Positions 1-10,000 are shown, counted from the first letter of the stretch. The stretch: DNA of 49,566 nt from Vibrio splendidus 12E03 (GCF_000272105.2 NZ_AJZD02000093.1:1-49566), one strand, 5' to 3'. A program made the numbers and translations. Notes: generated by a model from the sequence alone, not told the origin.

Positions 1-378
1 TTTGTGGTCGTCATGATCGTGTTCTGCGTGGTCATGGCCTTCATGGTCATCATGATCGCCTTCCAAGGTGTTCGTCACTGACTTGAACTTCAAAGTACAG
101 CTTGCATTGTTGAAACCAAATAGTTCTTCTGGCTTGTTCAGTTGCGCGATAGCTTGTTCAAACACTTTCTTTTGCTCGGCAGTTTCTGGAGCATGTTCAA
201 AGCCAACCACATCAGCGCCGGGAGCTGTTACTTCGATAAGCAGCTCTTGCCCATCTTGAGCGATGTTCACTTCAACTTTACCGTGCACGTGTGCTTCGTG
301 AGAGCGGAATTCTTCGTTAGCTAGAACATTCGTTGAGACAGTCATGCCGATAACAACGGCTAAAATAGTAGGTTTCAT
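1..378 (-). CDS. zrgA: ZrgA-like (DUF2796) periplasmic zinc-uptake protein, 5' part only
   Basis: The gene runs off the left edge, so only the first 126 residues are visible. Residues 1-20 look like a Sec signal peptide ending in VLA. A beta-rich region follows, with HEAHVHG near residues 28-34, and then an Asp/His-rich stretch (residues about 108-125, many HDHD-type repeats) that reaches the edge. This layout is typical of DUF2796/ZrgA proteins, known in Vibrio cholerae as part of a zinc-regulated uptake system, where the His-rich loop is thought to bind zinc. It lies 41 bp downstream of the DUF2607-type gene on the same strand, so both probably share the Zur-controlled promoter near 752. 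The missing C-terminus and the transporter genes expected beyond the edge cannot be seen. Confidence 0.82.
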   Translation of the reverse strand, partial: MKPTILAVVIGMTVSTNVLANEEFRSHEAHVHGKVEVNIAQDGQELLIEVTAPGADVVGFEHAPETAEQKKVFEQAIAQLNKPEELFGFNNASCTLKFKSVTNTLEGDHDDHEGHDHAEHDHDDHK

Positions 379-419
379 GTTTTTTTCCTGGATAAAGGTT
401 AGTTAAAAAGTAGTGGAAA

Positions 420-710
420 TTAAGCAATCTTTACAGGAGGTGAACGTGCTAAATAGGCAAAATACAGGCGCTGTAACGAAATGACTGACTCTGTGATAGC
501 GACAGTAAATTCTGAATGGAACTCTGGAACTTGTGGCAGTGAGTGCCCTGTAATGAACTGATTTATCGAAAACAGCTCACAATGGTGTGAAGTGTGGTGT
601 TCTGGTGAGATATCTACGATGTGTGTCGCGGCTAACACGCTTAACATAAGCATCAGCCCAAGCAAGAAGCCTGTTTTACGTTTCACATTGTTAGGTGTGT
701 TTTTCCACAT
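420..710 (-). CDS. small DUF2607/DUF2946-like membrane or periplasmic protein
   Basis: This is a 96-residue protein with a basic N-terminus, one hydrophobic segment at about residues 13-30, a short His/Cys patch (HTSHHC, residues 39-44) and a C-terminal LARSPP motif resembling that of DUF2946-type proteins. Similar small proteins, filed as DUF2607 in Vibrio, sit upstream of zrgA. No biochemical role is established. The Zur box 29 bp upstream and the His/Cys patch suggest a link to zinc handling, which is inference. The start has only a weak Shine-Dalgarno (none clearly AGGAGG-like), so the exact N-terminus is uncertain. No other Met precedes the hydrophobic segment. Confidence 0.65.
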   Translation of the reverse strand: MWKNTPNNVKRKTGFLLGLMLMLSVLAATHIVDISPEHHTSHHCELFSINQFITGHSLPQVPEFHSEFTVAITESVISLQRLYFAYLARSPPVKIA

Positions 711-738
711 CAGGATGATTAACCACAGAATTAAAAAA

Positions 739-765
739 GGATACTGTTATAATATAACAATATCC
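739..765 (-). promoter_or_regulatory. Zur box controlling the DUF2607-zrgA genes
   Basis: This is a 27-bp near-perfect inverted repeat in which 12 of 13 arm pairs match. Its core TGTTATAATATAACA equals the core of the Escherichia coli Zur consensus. It lies 29 bp before the start of the DUF2607-type gene, and AT-rich -10-like hexamers (TATTAT/TATAAC on the minus strand) fall inside it. Zur bound here would block RNA polymerase when zinc is plentiful. Confidence 0.85.
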
Positions 766-800
766 TTTGGTCAGGTCTCGAAAAAGACGCGAATATCTTA

Positions 801-1352
801 TTAAAGGCTCGCTTTAATCAACTCAATGACTTGAGTGACTTCTGATTCGTTTAATGCCCCCTCTTTAACAAACAATATTTTACCTTGCTTGTCTTGAACG
901 ATAATCGCAGAGCTTTCTTCTTTTAAAGCCCATGATGACGCTACCGTGCCGTCTTCATCTAGCACCATAGAAGACCATGGAAATTCTTCTTTGCTACTTT
1001 CTGCTGACGATTTAACAAAAGACCCAGTACCCCAAATCGCATCATCTTGGTTGATGATGGTCGTGGTTTGGTAGCTGTCTTCTGAGAATTTCGATGCTGT
1101 AATTGCTGCCATCAGTGGTGCGTTGAGCTCTTTCGAGCTGCTACGGCCTGCAATAGCTTGAACGACGCGAACTTTACCTAGAAGATCATTGGTTGCCCAA
1201 GCTTGATATCCGGTATTTCCGTCGTTTAGTACGATTTCACCATAGTTGCTAACATCGACAGCAGGCAGAGTTGTACCTACAGATAGGTTGTGAGCATTGG
1301 CGAAGAGTGGAGAGGCTGCGGCTAAAAAAGCCAGTAGAGTTTTGTTTTTCAT
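801..1352 (-). CDS. ytfJ: YtfJ family periplasmic protein
   Basis: This 183-residue protein has a Sec signal peptide (cleavage after about residue 20, FANA) followed by a thioredoxin-like fold typical of the YtfJ family. The family has the overall fold of redox proteins but no CXXC pair, and none is present here. Recognisable family segments are the N-terminal VGTTLPAVDV region and the C-terminal IIVQDKQGKILFVKEGAL strand pair. The molecular function is not established. It is transcribed away from ytfK with about 250 bp between them, as in enterobacteria where ytfJ and ytfK are neighbours. No terminator is obvious before the Zur-controlled genes downstream. Confidence 0.85.
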   Translation of the reverse strand: MKNKTLLAFLAAASPLFANAHNLSVGTTLPAVDVSNYGEIVLNDGNTGYQAWATNDLLGKVRVVQAIAGRSSSKELNAPLMAAITASKFSEDSYQTTTIINQDDAIWGTGSFVKSSAESSKEEFPWSSMVLDEDGTVASSWALKEESSAIIVQDKQGKILFVKEGALNESEVTQVIELIKASL

Positions 1353-1448
1353 TATATTTTTGTTCCGCTTATTGGTTTGCTCTGGAAGTATAATATGAAA
1401 TTTGAAAAATGCCTCTTTAACTTTTTTATCGTACGGTGTAGAAATAAG

Positions 1449-1476
1449 TTGCGAGCTTGTTACTAAAAGGTATAAT
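1449..1476 (+). promoter_or_regulatory. predicted sigma-70 promoter of ytfK
   Basis: A -35 element TTGCGA (1449-1454) and a perfect -10 TATAAT (1471-1476) are separated by 16 bp. Transcription would start near 1483, giving a leader of about 120 nt that carries the hairpin at 1546-1564. Confidence 0.6.
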
Positions 1477-1545
1477 GCGACAGTATCAGGGTAAACAATA
1501 GATTATCTTGCTGTTTGCTAAAGGAATTAGCGATTAAATGTGCTT

Positions 1546-1564
1546 TGAACAGCGACGCTGTTCA
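1546..1564 (+). promoter_or_regulatory. inverted repeat in the ytfK leader
   Basis: A perfect 9-bp inverted repeat (arms TGAACAGCG and CGCTGTTCA) surrounds one central base. It could be an operator for a dimeric regulator or an mRNA hairpin about 42 bases before the ytfK start. It is followed by no T-run, so it is not a terminator. Its role is unknown. Confidence 0.45.
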
Positions 1565-1605
1565 GGTATGTGACTGTAGTACTCAAATGGAATTGAGGTT
1601 GTATT

Positions 1606-1806
1606 ATGTTAAGAAAATTTTCTACTTACCGTCCACATCAGGTGGCGCGTTTCGTTAAAGTCCTGTTCAAAGGCCAATTTGCTATTGAAGGTGTTGGAGA
1701 GTTTCGCTTCGACCAAGGCAAGGTGCTACTTCCTGAAGTTTCAGACAAACAAAAGCTCACTATTTTTAAAGAAGTTAACGGCACCATTGCAGCGTTGCCG
1801 GTGTAA
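1606..1806 (+). CDS. ytfK: YtfK family (DUF1107) protein
   Basis: This small, basic 66-residue protein matches the DUF1107/YtfK family along its whole length (about 68 residues in E. coli). It includes the conserved N-terminal FSTYRPHQVARFVK-type segment and the GEFRFDQGKVLLP core. In E. coli YtfK has been reported to bind SpoT and promote (p)ppGpp accumulation under phosphate or fatty-acid limitation. The same role here is inference. A GAGG Shine-Dalgarno lies about 8 bases before the ATG, a good promoter is at 1449-1476, and a strong terminator follows at 1851-1879, so it is a single-gene unit. Confidence 0.85.
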   Translation: MLRKFSTYRPHQVARFVKVLFKGQFAIEGVGEFRFDQGKVLLPEVSDKQKLTIFKEVNGTIAALPV

Positions 1807-1850
1807 CTGAGCTTTATCGATTTGTCTTGCACCTAATAGATTAACAATGA

Positions 1851-1879
1851 AAAGGGCTTCCTGATGGAAGCCCTTTTTT
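1851..1879. terminator. bidirectional terminator between ytfK and msrA
   Basis: An 11-bp stem (AAAGGGCTTCC with GGAAGCCCTTT, loop TGAT) is followed by T's on the plus strand and, read on the minus strand, by T's from the flanking A's. It separates the convergent genes ytfK and msrA. Confidence 0.9.
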
Positions 1880-1916
1880 AATGCGTGTCGTTCACGATGG
1901 TATGTCGAATGGCACT

Positions 1917-2546
1917 TTATTGTGGAGGGAAGCACACACCTGTTCCACCCAACCCGCAATACCCATTCGGATTTTTAGCTAGGTATTGCTGGTGGTAGGT
2001 TTCTGCGAAAAAATATTTTCCAGCAGGCAGAACTTCCGTCGTGATCTCGTTGCCTAAAGATTCAGTCATTGCTCGTTGATATTCACGTTTAGAGTGCTCA
2101 GCGATAGATTGTTGTTCTTCACTGAAGGTGTAAATCGCAGAACGGTACTGAGTCCCTAAATCGTTGCCTTGGCGCATCCCTTGAGTTGGGTCATGACGCT
2201 CCCAAAAGGTTTCAAGTATTCGAGCTAGAGAGGTTTGTTCACTATCAAATATGACACGAACGACCTCGGTATGGCCGGTTTGCCCAGTACATACTTGTTC
2301 ATAAGTGGGATTAACTGTGTATCCGCCAGCGTAACCAACGGATGTTGAAATAACGCCATCCAATTGCCAAAACAAACGCTCAGCTCCCCAGAAGCATCCC
2401 ATACCAAACAGGACTTCTTGTTGAGAGTCCGTGGGTGCATCGAGCAGGTCGGTTTGATTGACGAAATGGCGCTCAGTGATTCGAATTGGGTCAGCATTTC
2501 CCGGTAGTGCGGTTGCTGCAGAAACCAGTTGTTGTTTGTTTAGCAT
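1917..2546 (-). CDS. msrA: peptide-methionine (S)-S-oxide reductase MsrA
   Basis: MsrA repairs methionine-S-sulfoxide in proteins and free methionine, with thioredoxin as the usual reductant. The 209-residue length matches the long MsrA form of enterobacteria (about 212). The catalytic GCFWG motif is at about residues 50-54, followed by the family's [24 protein letters not shown] and HDPTQ segments. The C-terminal [13 protein letters not shown] carries the two resolving cysteines. It is cytoplasmic, with no signal peptide. It lies next to tamA, divergently oriented, with about 195 bp between them. That neighbourhood of msrA and tamAB is conserved in gammaproteobacteria. Confidence 0.95.
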   Translation of the reverse strand: MLNKQQLVSAATALPGNADPIRITERHFVNQTDLLDAPTDSQQEVLFGMGCFWGAERLFWQLDGVISTSVGYAGGYTVNPTYEQVCTGQTGHTEVVRVIFDSEQTSLARILETFWERHDPTQGMRQGNDLGTQYRSAIYTFSEEQQSIAEHSKREYQRAMTESLGNEITTEVLPAGKYFFAETYHQQYLAKNPNGYCGLGGTGVCFPPQ

Positions 2547-2741
2547 GATATATTCCTTTTCGCATACGTTTACCGCGCTGGCTTTTATTTAACGTGGGTT
2601 CATATTAACTGTTGGTCAATATTGAATAAGTCTTTAAATTAGACCGTGTTATTCCAGGATTTATTACAGACTCAATGCCTATTTAGCGGTATTATTTCTT
2701 TTCACTTATTAACGTATTGATAACTTCTTCACCAATTAAAC

Positions 2742-4454
2742 ATGATAAGAAAAACTTTACCAGTTCTGATTGGCACTCTACTGTCATCGACGCTCGCTTT
2801 CGCTGACGTTTCCCTTGAAATTAAAGGGCTGGATGGAGCGCTTGAGGATAATGTTGATGCTTATCTGAGTGCGATCCCTGAAGAAGAGTATTCGGTTTCA
2901 CTAAGGTTCCAATCTCGTTTGGAATCTATGATTAAAGAAGCCCTGAATGCGTTAGGCTACTACCACCCTAAAATCACATTTACTCACTCCGAAGATGATA
3001 CCGAAATGACCGTTACGGTTGAGCCGGGAGAGCCTGTTGTTATTTATACTTCAGATATCGTTCTGACGGGTGAAGCCAAAGATGACCCAGACTTTTTAGC
3101 CTTGATAGCGAGGAGTAGCTTGTCTAAAGGTTCGACTCTGAATCATGGTAATTATGACTCTTTGAAATCGTCGATCCGCAACCTTGGCTTAGCGAAAGGC
3201 TACTTCGATGGTGCTTATGACCTCAGTAAACTAGAAGTCGCTCCTGAATTGAACCGCGCTTATGTTCGTCTTCATTATAACAGTGGTATCCGCTATCACT
3301 TTGGTACTACTCAGGTTACTGGTAGCCAGATAGAAGAAGATAAGGTGCAGTCACTTAAACCATTTGAGGATGGCGAACCTTACTCAATCACCAAAGTCGG
3401 TGAGTACAACCAAAACCTGTCCAATACGGATTGGTTCTCCTCGGTATTTGTTGAACCAGATTTAAGCCAGTTAGGCGAAGGCCGAGAGATCCCGATGAAG
3501 GTTAGCCTTGCTCCGCAAGCTCGTAACCAAATCGAAACGGGTATCGGTGTCTCAACCGACCTTGGTGTGAAAGGCACTCTCAAATGGAAAAAACCTTGGG
3601 TTAATGATCGAGGCCATAGCTTCAATAGTAGCTTGTCGATCTCGAAGCCTGAGCAGACGATCACGGCTGCTTATAAAATCCCATTGGATGACGTACTTAA
3701 TGACTACTACCAAGTTAAGTACGGTATGAAAAATTTGGATAATCGTGATACCAAGAGTTTGGAATCAAACCTTGCCTTAGAAAGATATTGGCGTTTGGAT
3801 AATGGCTGGCAACGTACTGTGTTCATTCGATACTTGGTCGAAAACTACGAACAAGGTTTACAAGATGACCTGGCACAATTCGTACTGCCGGGTATCTCTT
3901 TCTCACGCACTCGAACTCGTGGTGGCTCGATGCCAATGTGGGGTGACAAACAAACCATCATGGTTGAAGCGGCTGACGATACCTTGTTATCTGAAACTAA
4001 GGTTGTTCGTTTTCAAGGTCAAACCGCTTGGATTCGAAGCATTGGTAACAATCACCGAGGCTTAACTCGACTTCAATTTGGCGGCAACTTTGCCGACGAG
4101 TTTGATAAGCTATCTCCCTCCCTAAGATTCTTTGCTGGTGGTGACAATAGCATTCGTGGTTATGGTTATGAATCGATCTCTCCTCGAGATGAAAGTGGTG
4201 CACTAACGGGTGCAAAATTCATGGCAACCAGTTCGTTTGAATACCAATACCGCTTGGTTGGAAACTGGTGGGGAGCGGCATTCTACGACATTGGTGATGC
4301 ATTTAATGATAAACCTGAATGGAAACACGGCACTGGTGTCGGTGTTCGTTGGGCGTCACCTGTTGGTCCAGTGAGTTTAGATTTTGCTTGGGGTCTAGAT
4401 GCAGAAAAAGGTGATGAGTTCCAGTTACACTTTAGTTTAGGGCCAGAATTATGA
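2742..4454 (+). CDS. tamA: translocation and assembly module outer-membrane protein TamA
   Basis: TamA is an Omp85/BamA-superfamily barrel that works with TamB in outer-membrane biogenesis. The 570-residue protein has a signal peptide (about 1-21), three POTRA-like repeats up to about residue 265, and a C-terminal 16-stranded barrel. The Omp85 lid-lock motif IRGY is at about residues 471-474. The length matches E. coli TamA (577). The C-terminus ends in a beta-signal-like strand (FQLHFSLGPEL). Its last codons overlap the tamB start by 4 bases, which indicates translational coupling. The upstream 195 bp show no clear strong promoter. Confidence 0.95.
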   Translation: MIRKTLPVLIGTLLSSTLAFADVSLEIKGLDGALEDNVDAYLSAIPEEEYSVSLRFQSRLESMIKEALNALGYYHPKITFTHSEDDTEMTVTVEPGEPVVIYTSDIVLTGEAKDDPDFLALIARSSLSKGSTLNHGNYDSLKSSIRNLGLAKGYFDGAYDLSKLEVAPELNRAYVRLHYNSGIRYHFGTTQVTGSQIEEDKVQSLKPFEDGEPYSITKVGEYNQNLSNTDWFSSVFVEPDLSQLGEGREIPMKVSLAPQARNQIETGIGVSTDLGVKGTLKWKKPWVNDRGHSFNSSLSISKPEQTITAAYKIPLDDVLNDYYQVKYGMKNLDNRDTKSLESNLALERYWRLDNGWQRTVFIRYLVENYEQGLQDDLAQFVLPGISFSRTRTRGGSMPMWGDKQTIMVEAADDTLLSETKVVRFQGQTAWIRSIGNNHRGLTRLQFGGNFADEFDKLSPSLRFFAGGDNSIRGYGYESISPRDESGALTGAKFMATSSFEYQYRLVGNWWGAAFYDIGDAFNDKPEWKHGTGVGVRWASPVGPVSLDFAWGLDAEKGDEFQLHFSLGPEL

Positions 4455-7400
4455 TCAAAGTGATGGGAAAATTCATTAAGTGGACGTCGATCTCATTGAC
4501 GTCTATTTTGCTGTTGTTGATAGCCCTGCTAGGTTTTGTTTTGTTTACCAACCCAGGGTTGAACACTGTGCTGTGGGGCGCTGAAAAAGCATTGCCACAG
4601 CTTAAAGTGGAAAGCACTAAAGGGGCTCTGTTTCCGAGCTTTACGCTTAATAATGTTCAGTTTAAAGATGACAGTCTACATATCGATACCAAAGTTCAAA
4701 AGTTGAACTTGGCTATTAATCCTCGCTGCCTGCTCGACCCTAAGCTGTGTGTCGATCGTTTAGCGATTCAAGGGTTGGACTTCGCATTTACTGAACTGCC
4801 TCCTGCCTCTACAGAAGAAACAGAACCTACTCCGCCCGTAACATCGGTAAAAACACCGTTGCCAATCGTAATCAACCGTATCGCTTTGTCTGATATTAAG
4901 TTGAATATCTTAGGGCATGAAATTGAATGGAGTCTGTTCTCTACGGCTTTGAGTATGCAAGGTGAAAAGCTGACGGTATCGCCAACCTTATTCAATGATC
5001 TTAAGGTTAAACTCGCGGAATCGACAGAAGAACCGCAAGCAGAAAAGGTTGAGCCAGAAGCTGCTGTTAAAACTGCTATCGAATTGCCGGAAGTCTGGAT
5101 TCCTTTACAGGTTGTGTTGGAGCGTTTTGACCTCAACCGCTTTACCTTAGAACAAGAAACACCGATTGTGGTGAACCACCTTGGGCTTGAGGCTCGCGCG
5201 GGTAAACACACGGTTGATGTTTCCACTCTCGAACTCGATATGCCACAAGCAAGCGCAAATCTAACGACGAAGGTTGAGCTTAAGGGCGGTTATCCGTTAG
5301 AGCTTTCTTTGGATGCGTTAGTGAAAGAAACCGACCTTGCTGGGCAGAAGTTGTCTCTGAAAGTACAAGGCAGCGTGGCTAAGCTAAACCTAGACTCCCA
5401 ATTTTCTGAGCTGATTGAGGCAAAGCTGTCTGGGGATATTCAACCCTTAGAGCCGACTCTGCCATTTGACCTTCTCTTAGAAGGCGGGCAAGCGCAGTGG
5501 CCCCTTACCGGGAAAAGCGATTACCAAGCGACTATTGAGCAATTCAAAGCCGATGGCTCATTAGATGGCTTTAATGTGCAGCTTAAAGGTGAAGCTGATG
5601 GTAAGGAGATACCTGCTTTAACCATCGATCTACAGGGAAAGGGCACCACAGAACAGATTGAACTTGAGCGCTTAAAACTGAACACGCTAGGCGGTGAACT
5701 TAACGGTGTCGTTAAAGCGAACTGGAAGAGTCTCGTTAACTGGCAAGCTGACGTGACACTCAAAGATATTCAACCGGGTCTGCAGTGGCCAGAAGCTGAG
5801 GGCAACATTAGTGGAAACATCGTCACCTCTGGTGAGTTGACGGAAGCGGGCGGCTGGGCGATTGAACTGCCTAAATTGGATATTGAAGGGATCTTGCGAG
5901 AATACCCTCTGGATATCGAAGGTCAGTTGTCAGCGTCGGATCGCAGCGCGAGCGGTGAACCAAAACTGAAAACCAGTGGTTTGAGCTTAGCTCACGGTGT
6001 TAACTCGATTAAGGCTCAGGGTGAGCTTGATAAGAAATGGGACATGGGTGTTGAGATTGACTTCCCTGAGCTTGTAAAAAGCGTCCCTGATTTGAAAGGT
6101 AAAGTGATTGGTAACATCCAGCTCAGTGGTCCAACGAAAAAGCCTGAAGTCGATCTAGCTCTAAATGTGGATAAGGTAGATTGGAATAACGAAGCAACAC
6201 TAGAATCCTTGTCGCTTAATGGTTCTGTGGTTCCTCTGCCATTGCCTGAAGCTCAAGCTGATCTTGAATTAAAAGCTAACAACCTAACCTATCAAGATCA
6301 GAGCGTAAAAAGCATTGATCTCACGGTGAGTGGTGGTGAGAAGAAACACACAGTGACACTTGATGTGATATCCGACATCGTGTCTACAAGCTTAGCTATT
6401 TCCGGAGAGTTGATTCAAAAGCCTTCTATCATTTGGGATGGGTCGTTAGACAGAGTCAAAATCACCACTCAGCAAGGTCCTTGGGTATTAGACCAACCTG
6501 TCGCGATAAAGGCGGATGTTGATAAACAGTTTGCCGATGTTCAAGCGCACTGTTGGAAACAATCGGGTTCGAGCGTGTGTTTGGATGAAGACGTTCGTGT
6601 CGGAAAATCGGGTGAGGCCAAGGTAGCCATCAATCAATTCGATTTCGAGCAGATTAAAGCCTTTGTGCCTAAAGAGACGCAATTACAGGGCTTAGTCAAT
6701 GCGACTGCTCATGCAAAGTGGTCTGAACAAGATGAGCCTGAAGTCACGGTAAGCGTTGATATGCCGAAAGGTCAGGTTGTTCAACAAGTGGGTGAGCCAA
6801 TCACACTGGGTTGGGAAAGCGTTGCATTGAATGCCCAACTGAAAGACAACAAACTGGATGCCGATTTTAAGTTGGATGTTTCCGACAATGGTGACCTGTC
6901 TGGCACGGTGTCGTTACCGGATATTCTTGCCGAAGACAAAATGGTCGATGCGGCAATTAAGCTGACCACGTTCCATCTTGATTTCTTACAACCAATTCTA
7001 GGTGAATACAGCTTATTGAAAGCCGACCTTGAGAGTGATCTTCAAGTTAAAGGCTCTCTGATGCACCCTCAAGTCTTTGGCCAATTCTCTGTTGATGGTA
7101 TTCAAGTCAAAGGCGATGTTACGCCTGTTGATGTGAAAGATGGCCGCATCGACCTCGACTTTGATGGTTATAGTGCAAAACTGGATGCGAATGTCGAAAC
7201 GCCTGATGGTCACCTTGATATTGAGGGAACCGGAGATTGGCAAGATCTTAAAGCATGGCACTCTAACGTTAGAGTTTTCGCGGATGAGTTGATGGTTGAT
7301 ATCCCACCGATGGTTAAGGTCAAGGTCGTGCCTGATATGACCATTGATGTCACACCAGAACTGGCAAAAATTACCGGTGATATTGCATTACCATGGGGAC

Positions 7401-8209
7401 GCATTGTTGTAGAAGACTTACCACCGTCAGCGGTTGGTGTCTCTTCTGATCAAGTTATCTTGAATAAAGATCTAGAGCCAGAAAACGAAGATACGATTCC
7501 ATTTAATGTCATGACCAACATTAATATCTCCATTGGTGATGACTTTAAATTGTCTGCTTTCGGTCTTGAAGGTGATTTGGTCGGTAAGCTCAACGTGGCT
7601 CAAAAAGACCAAGGTCCATTTATTACAGGTGAAGTGAACATCGTCGATGGTACTTATCAATCATTCGGGCAAGACCTGTTGATCGAAGAGGGTAAGATCC
7701 TAATGAATGGACCACCGGATCAGCCATACGTAGCCATCAACGCGATTCGTAACCCTGATAATACTCAGGATGATGTGACTGCCGGTATTCGAGTGACAGG
7801 CCCTGCGACAGAGCCGACCATCGAGATTTATTCTGACCCCGCGATGCCACAAGCTAACGCGCTGTCTTATATTTTGCGTGGCCAAGATATCGACGGTGAG
7901 TCGAGCGGTTCGATGACAACGACCTTAATCGGTTTGAGTTTAGCGAAGAGTGGTAAGGTTGTCGGCGAAATCGGTGAAGCCTTTGGTGTACAGGACTTGC
8001 AACTGGATACCGCAGGATCTGGCGATGATTCTCAGGTGACGGTAAGTGGCTACATCCTACCTGGTTTACAGGTGAAGTATGGTGTGGGCATCTTTAACTC
8101 GCTCGGTGAATTTACGGTTCGTTATCGATTGATGCAGGATCTCTATGTTGAAGCTGTTTCTGGCCTAGACAGTGCTGTGGATCTTCTCTATCAATTTGAG
8201 TTCGAGTAG
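4451..8209 (+). CDS. tamB: translocation and assembly module protein TamB (AsmA-like)
   Basis: TamB is a very long inner-membrane-anchored periplasmic protein that forms a hydrophobic beta-taco groove spanning to TamA. It is implicated, with its relatives YhdP and YdbH, in phospholipid transport to the outer membrane. This copy has 1252 residues (E. coli 1259). There is one N-terminal membrane anchor (about 12-34), a long repetitive beta-rich body, and the conserved DUF490/TamB C-terminal domain from about residue 900 ending in a strand that closes on TamA (VDLLYQFEFE). It starts inside the tamA stop (ATGA overlap). ytfP follows 67 bp later. No frameshift or truncation is seen. Confidence 0.95.
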   Translation: MIKVMGKFIKWTSISLTSILLLLIALLGFVLFTNPGLNTVLWGAEKALPQLKVESTKGALFPSFTLNNVQFKDDSLHIDTKVQKLNLAINPRCLLDPKLCVDRLAIQGLDFAFTELPPASTEETEPTPPVTSVKTPLPIVINRIALSDIKLNILGHEIEWSLFSTALSMQGEKLTVSPTLFNDLKVKLAESTEEPQAEKVEPEAAVKTAIELPEVWIPLQVVLERFDLNRFTLEQETPIVVNHLGLEARAGKHTVDVSTLELDMPQASANLTTKVELKGGYPLELSLDALVKETDLAGQKLSLKVQGSVAKLNLDSQFSELIEAKLSGDIQPLEPTLPFDLLLEGGQAQWPLTGKSDYQATIEQFKADGSLDGFNVQLKGEADGKEIPALTIDLQGKGTTEQIELERLKLNTLGGELNGVVKANWKSLVNWQADVTLKDIQPGLQWPEAEGNISGNIVTSGELTEAGGWAIELPKLDIEGILREYPLDIEGQLSASDRSASGEPKLKTSGLSLAHGVNSIKAQGELDKKWDMGVEIDFPELVKSVPDLKGKVIGNIQLSGPTKKPEVDLALNVDKVDWNNEATLESLSLNGSVVPLPLPEAQADLELKANNLTYQDQSVKSIDLTVSGGEKKHTVTLDVISDIVSTSLAISGELIQKPSIIWDGSLDRVKITTQQGPWVLDQPVAIKADVDKQFADVQAHCWKQSGSSVCLDEDVRVGKSGEAKVAINQFDFEQIKAFVPKETQLQGLVNATAHAKWSEQDEPEVTVSVDMPKGQVVQQVGEPITLGWESVALNAQLKDNKLDADFKLDVSDNGDLSGTVSLPDILAEDKMVDAAIKLTTFHLDFLQPILGEYSLLKADLESDLQVKGSLMHPQVFGQFSVDGIQVKGDVTPVDVKDGRIDLDFDGYSAKLDANVETPDGHLDIEGTGDWQDLKAWHSNVRVFADELMVDIPPMVKVKVVPDMTIDVTPELAKITGDIALPWGRIVVEDLPPSAVGVSSDQVILNKDLEPENEDTIPFNVMTNINISIGDDFKLSAFGLEGDLVGKLNVAQKDQGPFITGEVNIVDGTYQSFGQDLLIEEGKILMNGPPDQPYVAINAIRNPDNTQDDVTAGIRVTGPATEPTIEIYSDPAMPQANALSYILRGQDIDGESSGSMTTTLIGLSLAKSGKVVGEIGEAFGVQDLQLDTAGSGDDSQVTVSGYILPGLQVKYGVGIFNSLGEFTVRYRLMQDLYVEAVSGLDSAVDLLYQFEFE

Positions 8210-8276
8210 AGCGGTTTAGGTCGAGAGTGTTTAGCCATTCATCGAATTGCAGAGATGAACGGCTTATGGAGGGTTT

Positions 8277-8630
8277 ATGCAACATCTTGTGTTCGTCTAT
8301 GGAACCTTGAGACAAGGCCAATCGAATCACCATTATTTGAAGGGCTGTGATTTATTAGGGAAGTTTGATACACCTAAGGAATACGCGCTTTTTGATTTAG
8401 GTACCTATCCGGCGATGATTTTGGGAAAGAAAAGTGTCGCTGGCGAGGTCTATATCATTAACGACGAAATTTTAGAGTCGCTCGATCGGCTAGAAGATGT
8501 TCCTGTTGAGTATCGTCGCGAGCAAATAGAGACTATATTTGGATTAGCATGGGTATATTTGTATCAGCTTGATCTAACAGCTAATAAAGAAATACTTTCG
8601 GGTAACTGGTGTAAGCGGAATAACGCTTAG
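8277..8630 (+). CDS. ytfP: gamma-glutamylcyclotransferase-like protein YtfP
   Basis: This 117-residue protein of the GGCT-like fold starts with the family signature FVYGTLRQGQSNHHYL (residues 5-20). The conserved acidic position lies in the segment SLDRLEDVPVEYRRE (about residues 67-81), where the catalytic Glu of characterised GGCT enzymes is found. E. coli YtfP is 113 residues, and its physiological substrate is not established. A GGAGG Shine-Dalgarno lies just before the ATG. It forms the end of the tamA-tamB-ytfP operon, closed by the terminator at 8657-8687. Confidence 0.9.
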   Translation: MQHLVFVYGTLRQGQSNHHYLKGCDLLGKFDTPKEYALFDLGTYPAMILGKKSVAGEVYIINDEILESLDRLEDVPVEYRREQIETIFGLAWVYLYQLDLTANKEILSGNWCKRNNA

Positions 8631-8656
8631 TCGCTATATATTCTGAGTTACCAAAC

Positions 8657-8687
8657 AAAAAGCCAGCATGTGAATGCTGGCTTTTTT
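8657..8687. terminator. bidirectional terminator between ytfP and fbp
   Basis: The stem AGCCAGCAT/ATGCTGGCT with loop GTGA is flanked by A's on the left and T's on the right. It can therefore end both ytfP (plus) and fbp (minus). Confidence 0.88.
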
Positions 8688-8719
8688 AATGACGCTATTT
8701 TGAGAAATGAACGAGGGGT

Positions 8720-9739
<1,020 letters not shown>

Positions 9740-10000
9740 TTAAACTTCTCTCAATATTAGGGGGGATTTGAGCACTGTAGATTCGGCCTCTTGAGTGGGC
9801 TTTATTCATCTAGACGCTTACCTAAATTCTAAAGGTTAGATCTTTTTAATGGTAATGAACTAAGCGACACAGATCTCACTTACTATGTCGACTAAATTTG
9901 TTTTGCATTGCCGCTCGCTTTTAATCGCCATTTAATGATAATGAGTGCAAGCCGTTTTAATTAGGCATCGTTTATTTAGCCAAGCGTTTGGAAGTAATTT

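Noticed and set aside
4768..5226. 152-codon antisense frame inside tamB
   Set aside because: It mirrors the codon pattern of tamB, has no start signal and no family resemblance. The same applies to antisense frames inside thiP (14075-14530), kdsD (25566-26036), yrbG (26242-26727) and pepA (45228-45575).
9936..9956. AATGATAATGAG sequence before mpl resembling a Fur box
   Set aside because: Only one half-site matches; the second half has about 3 of 7 positions. mpl and fbp are not expected Fur targets.
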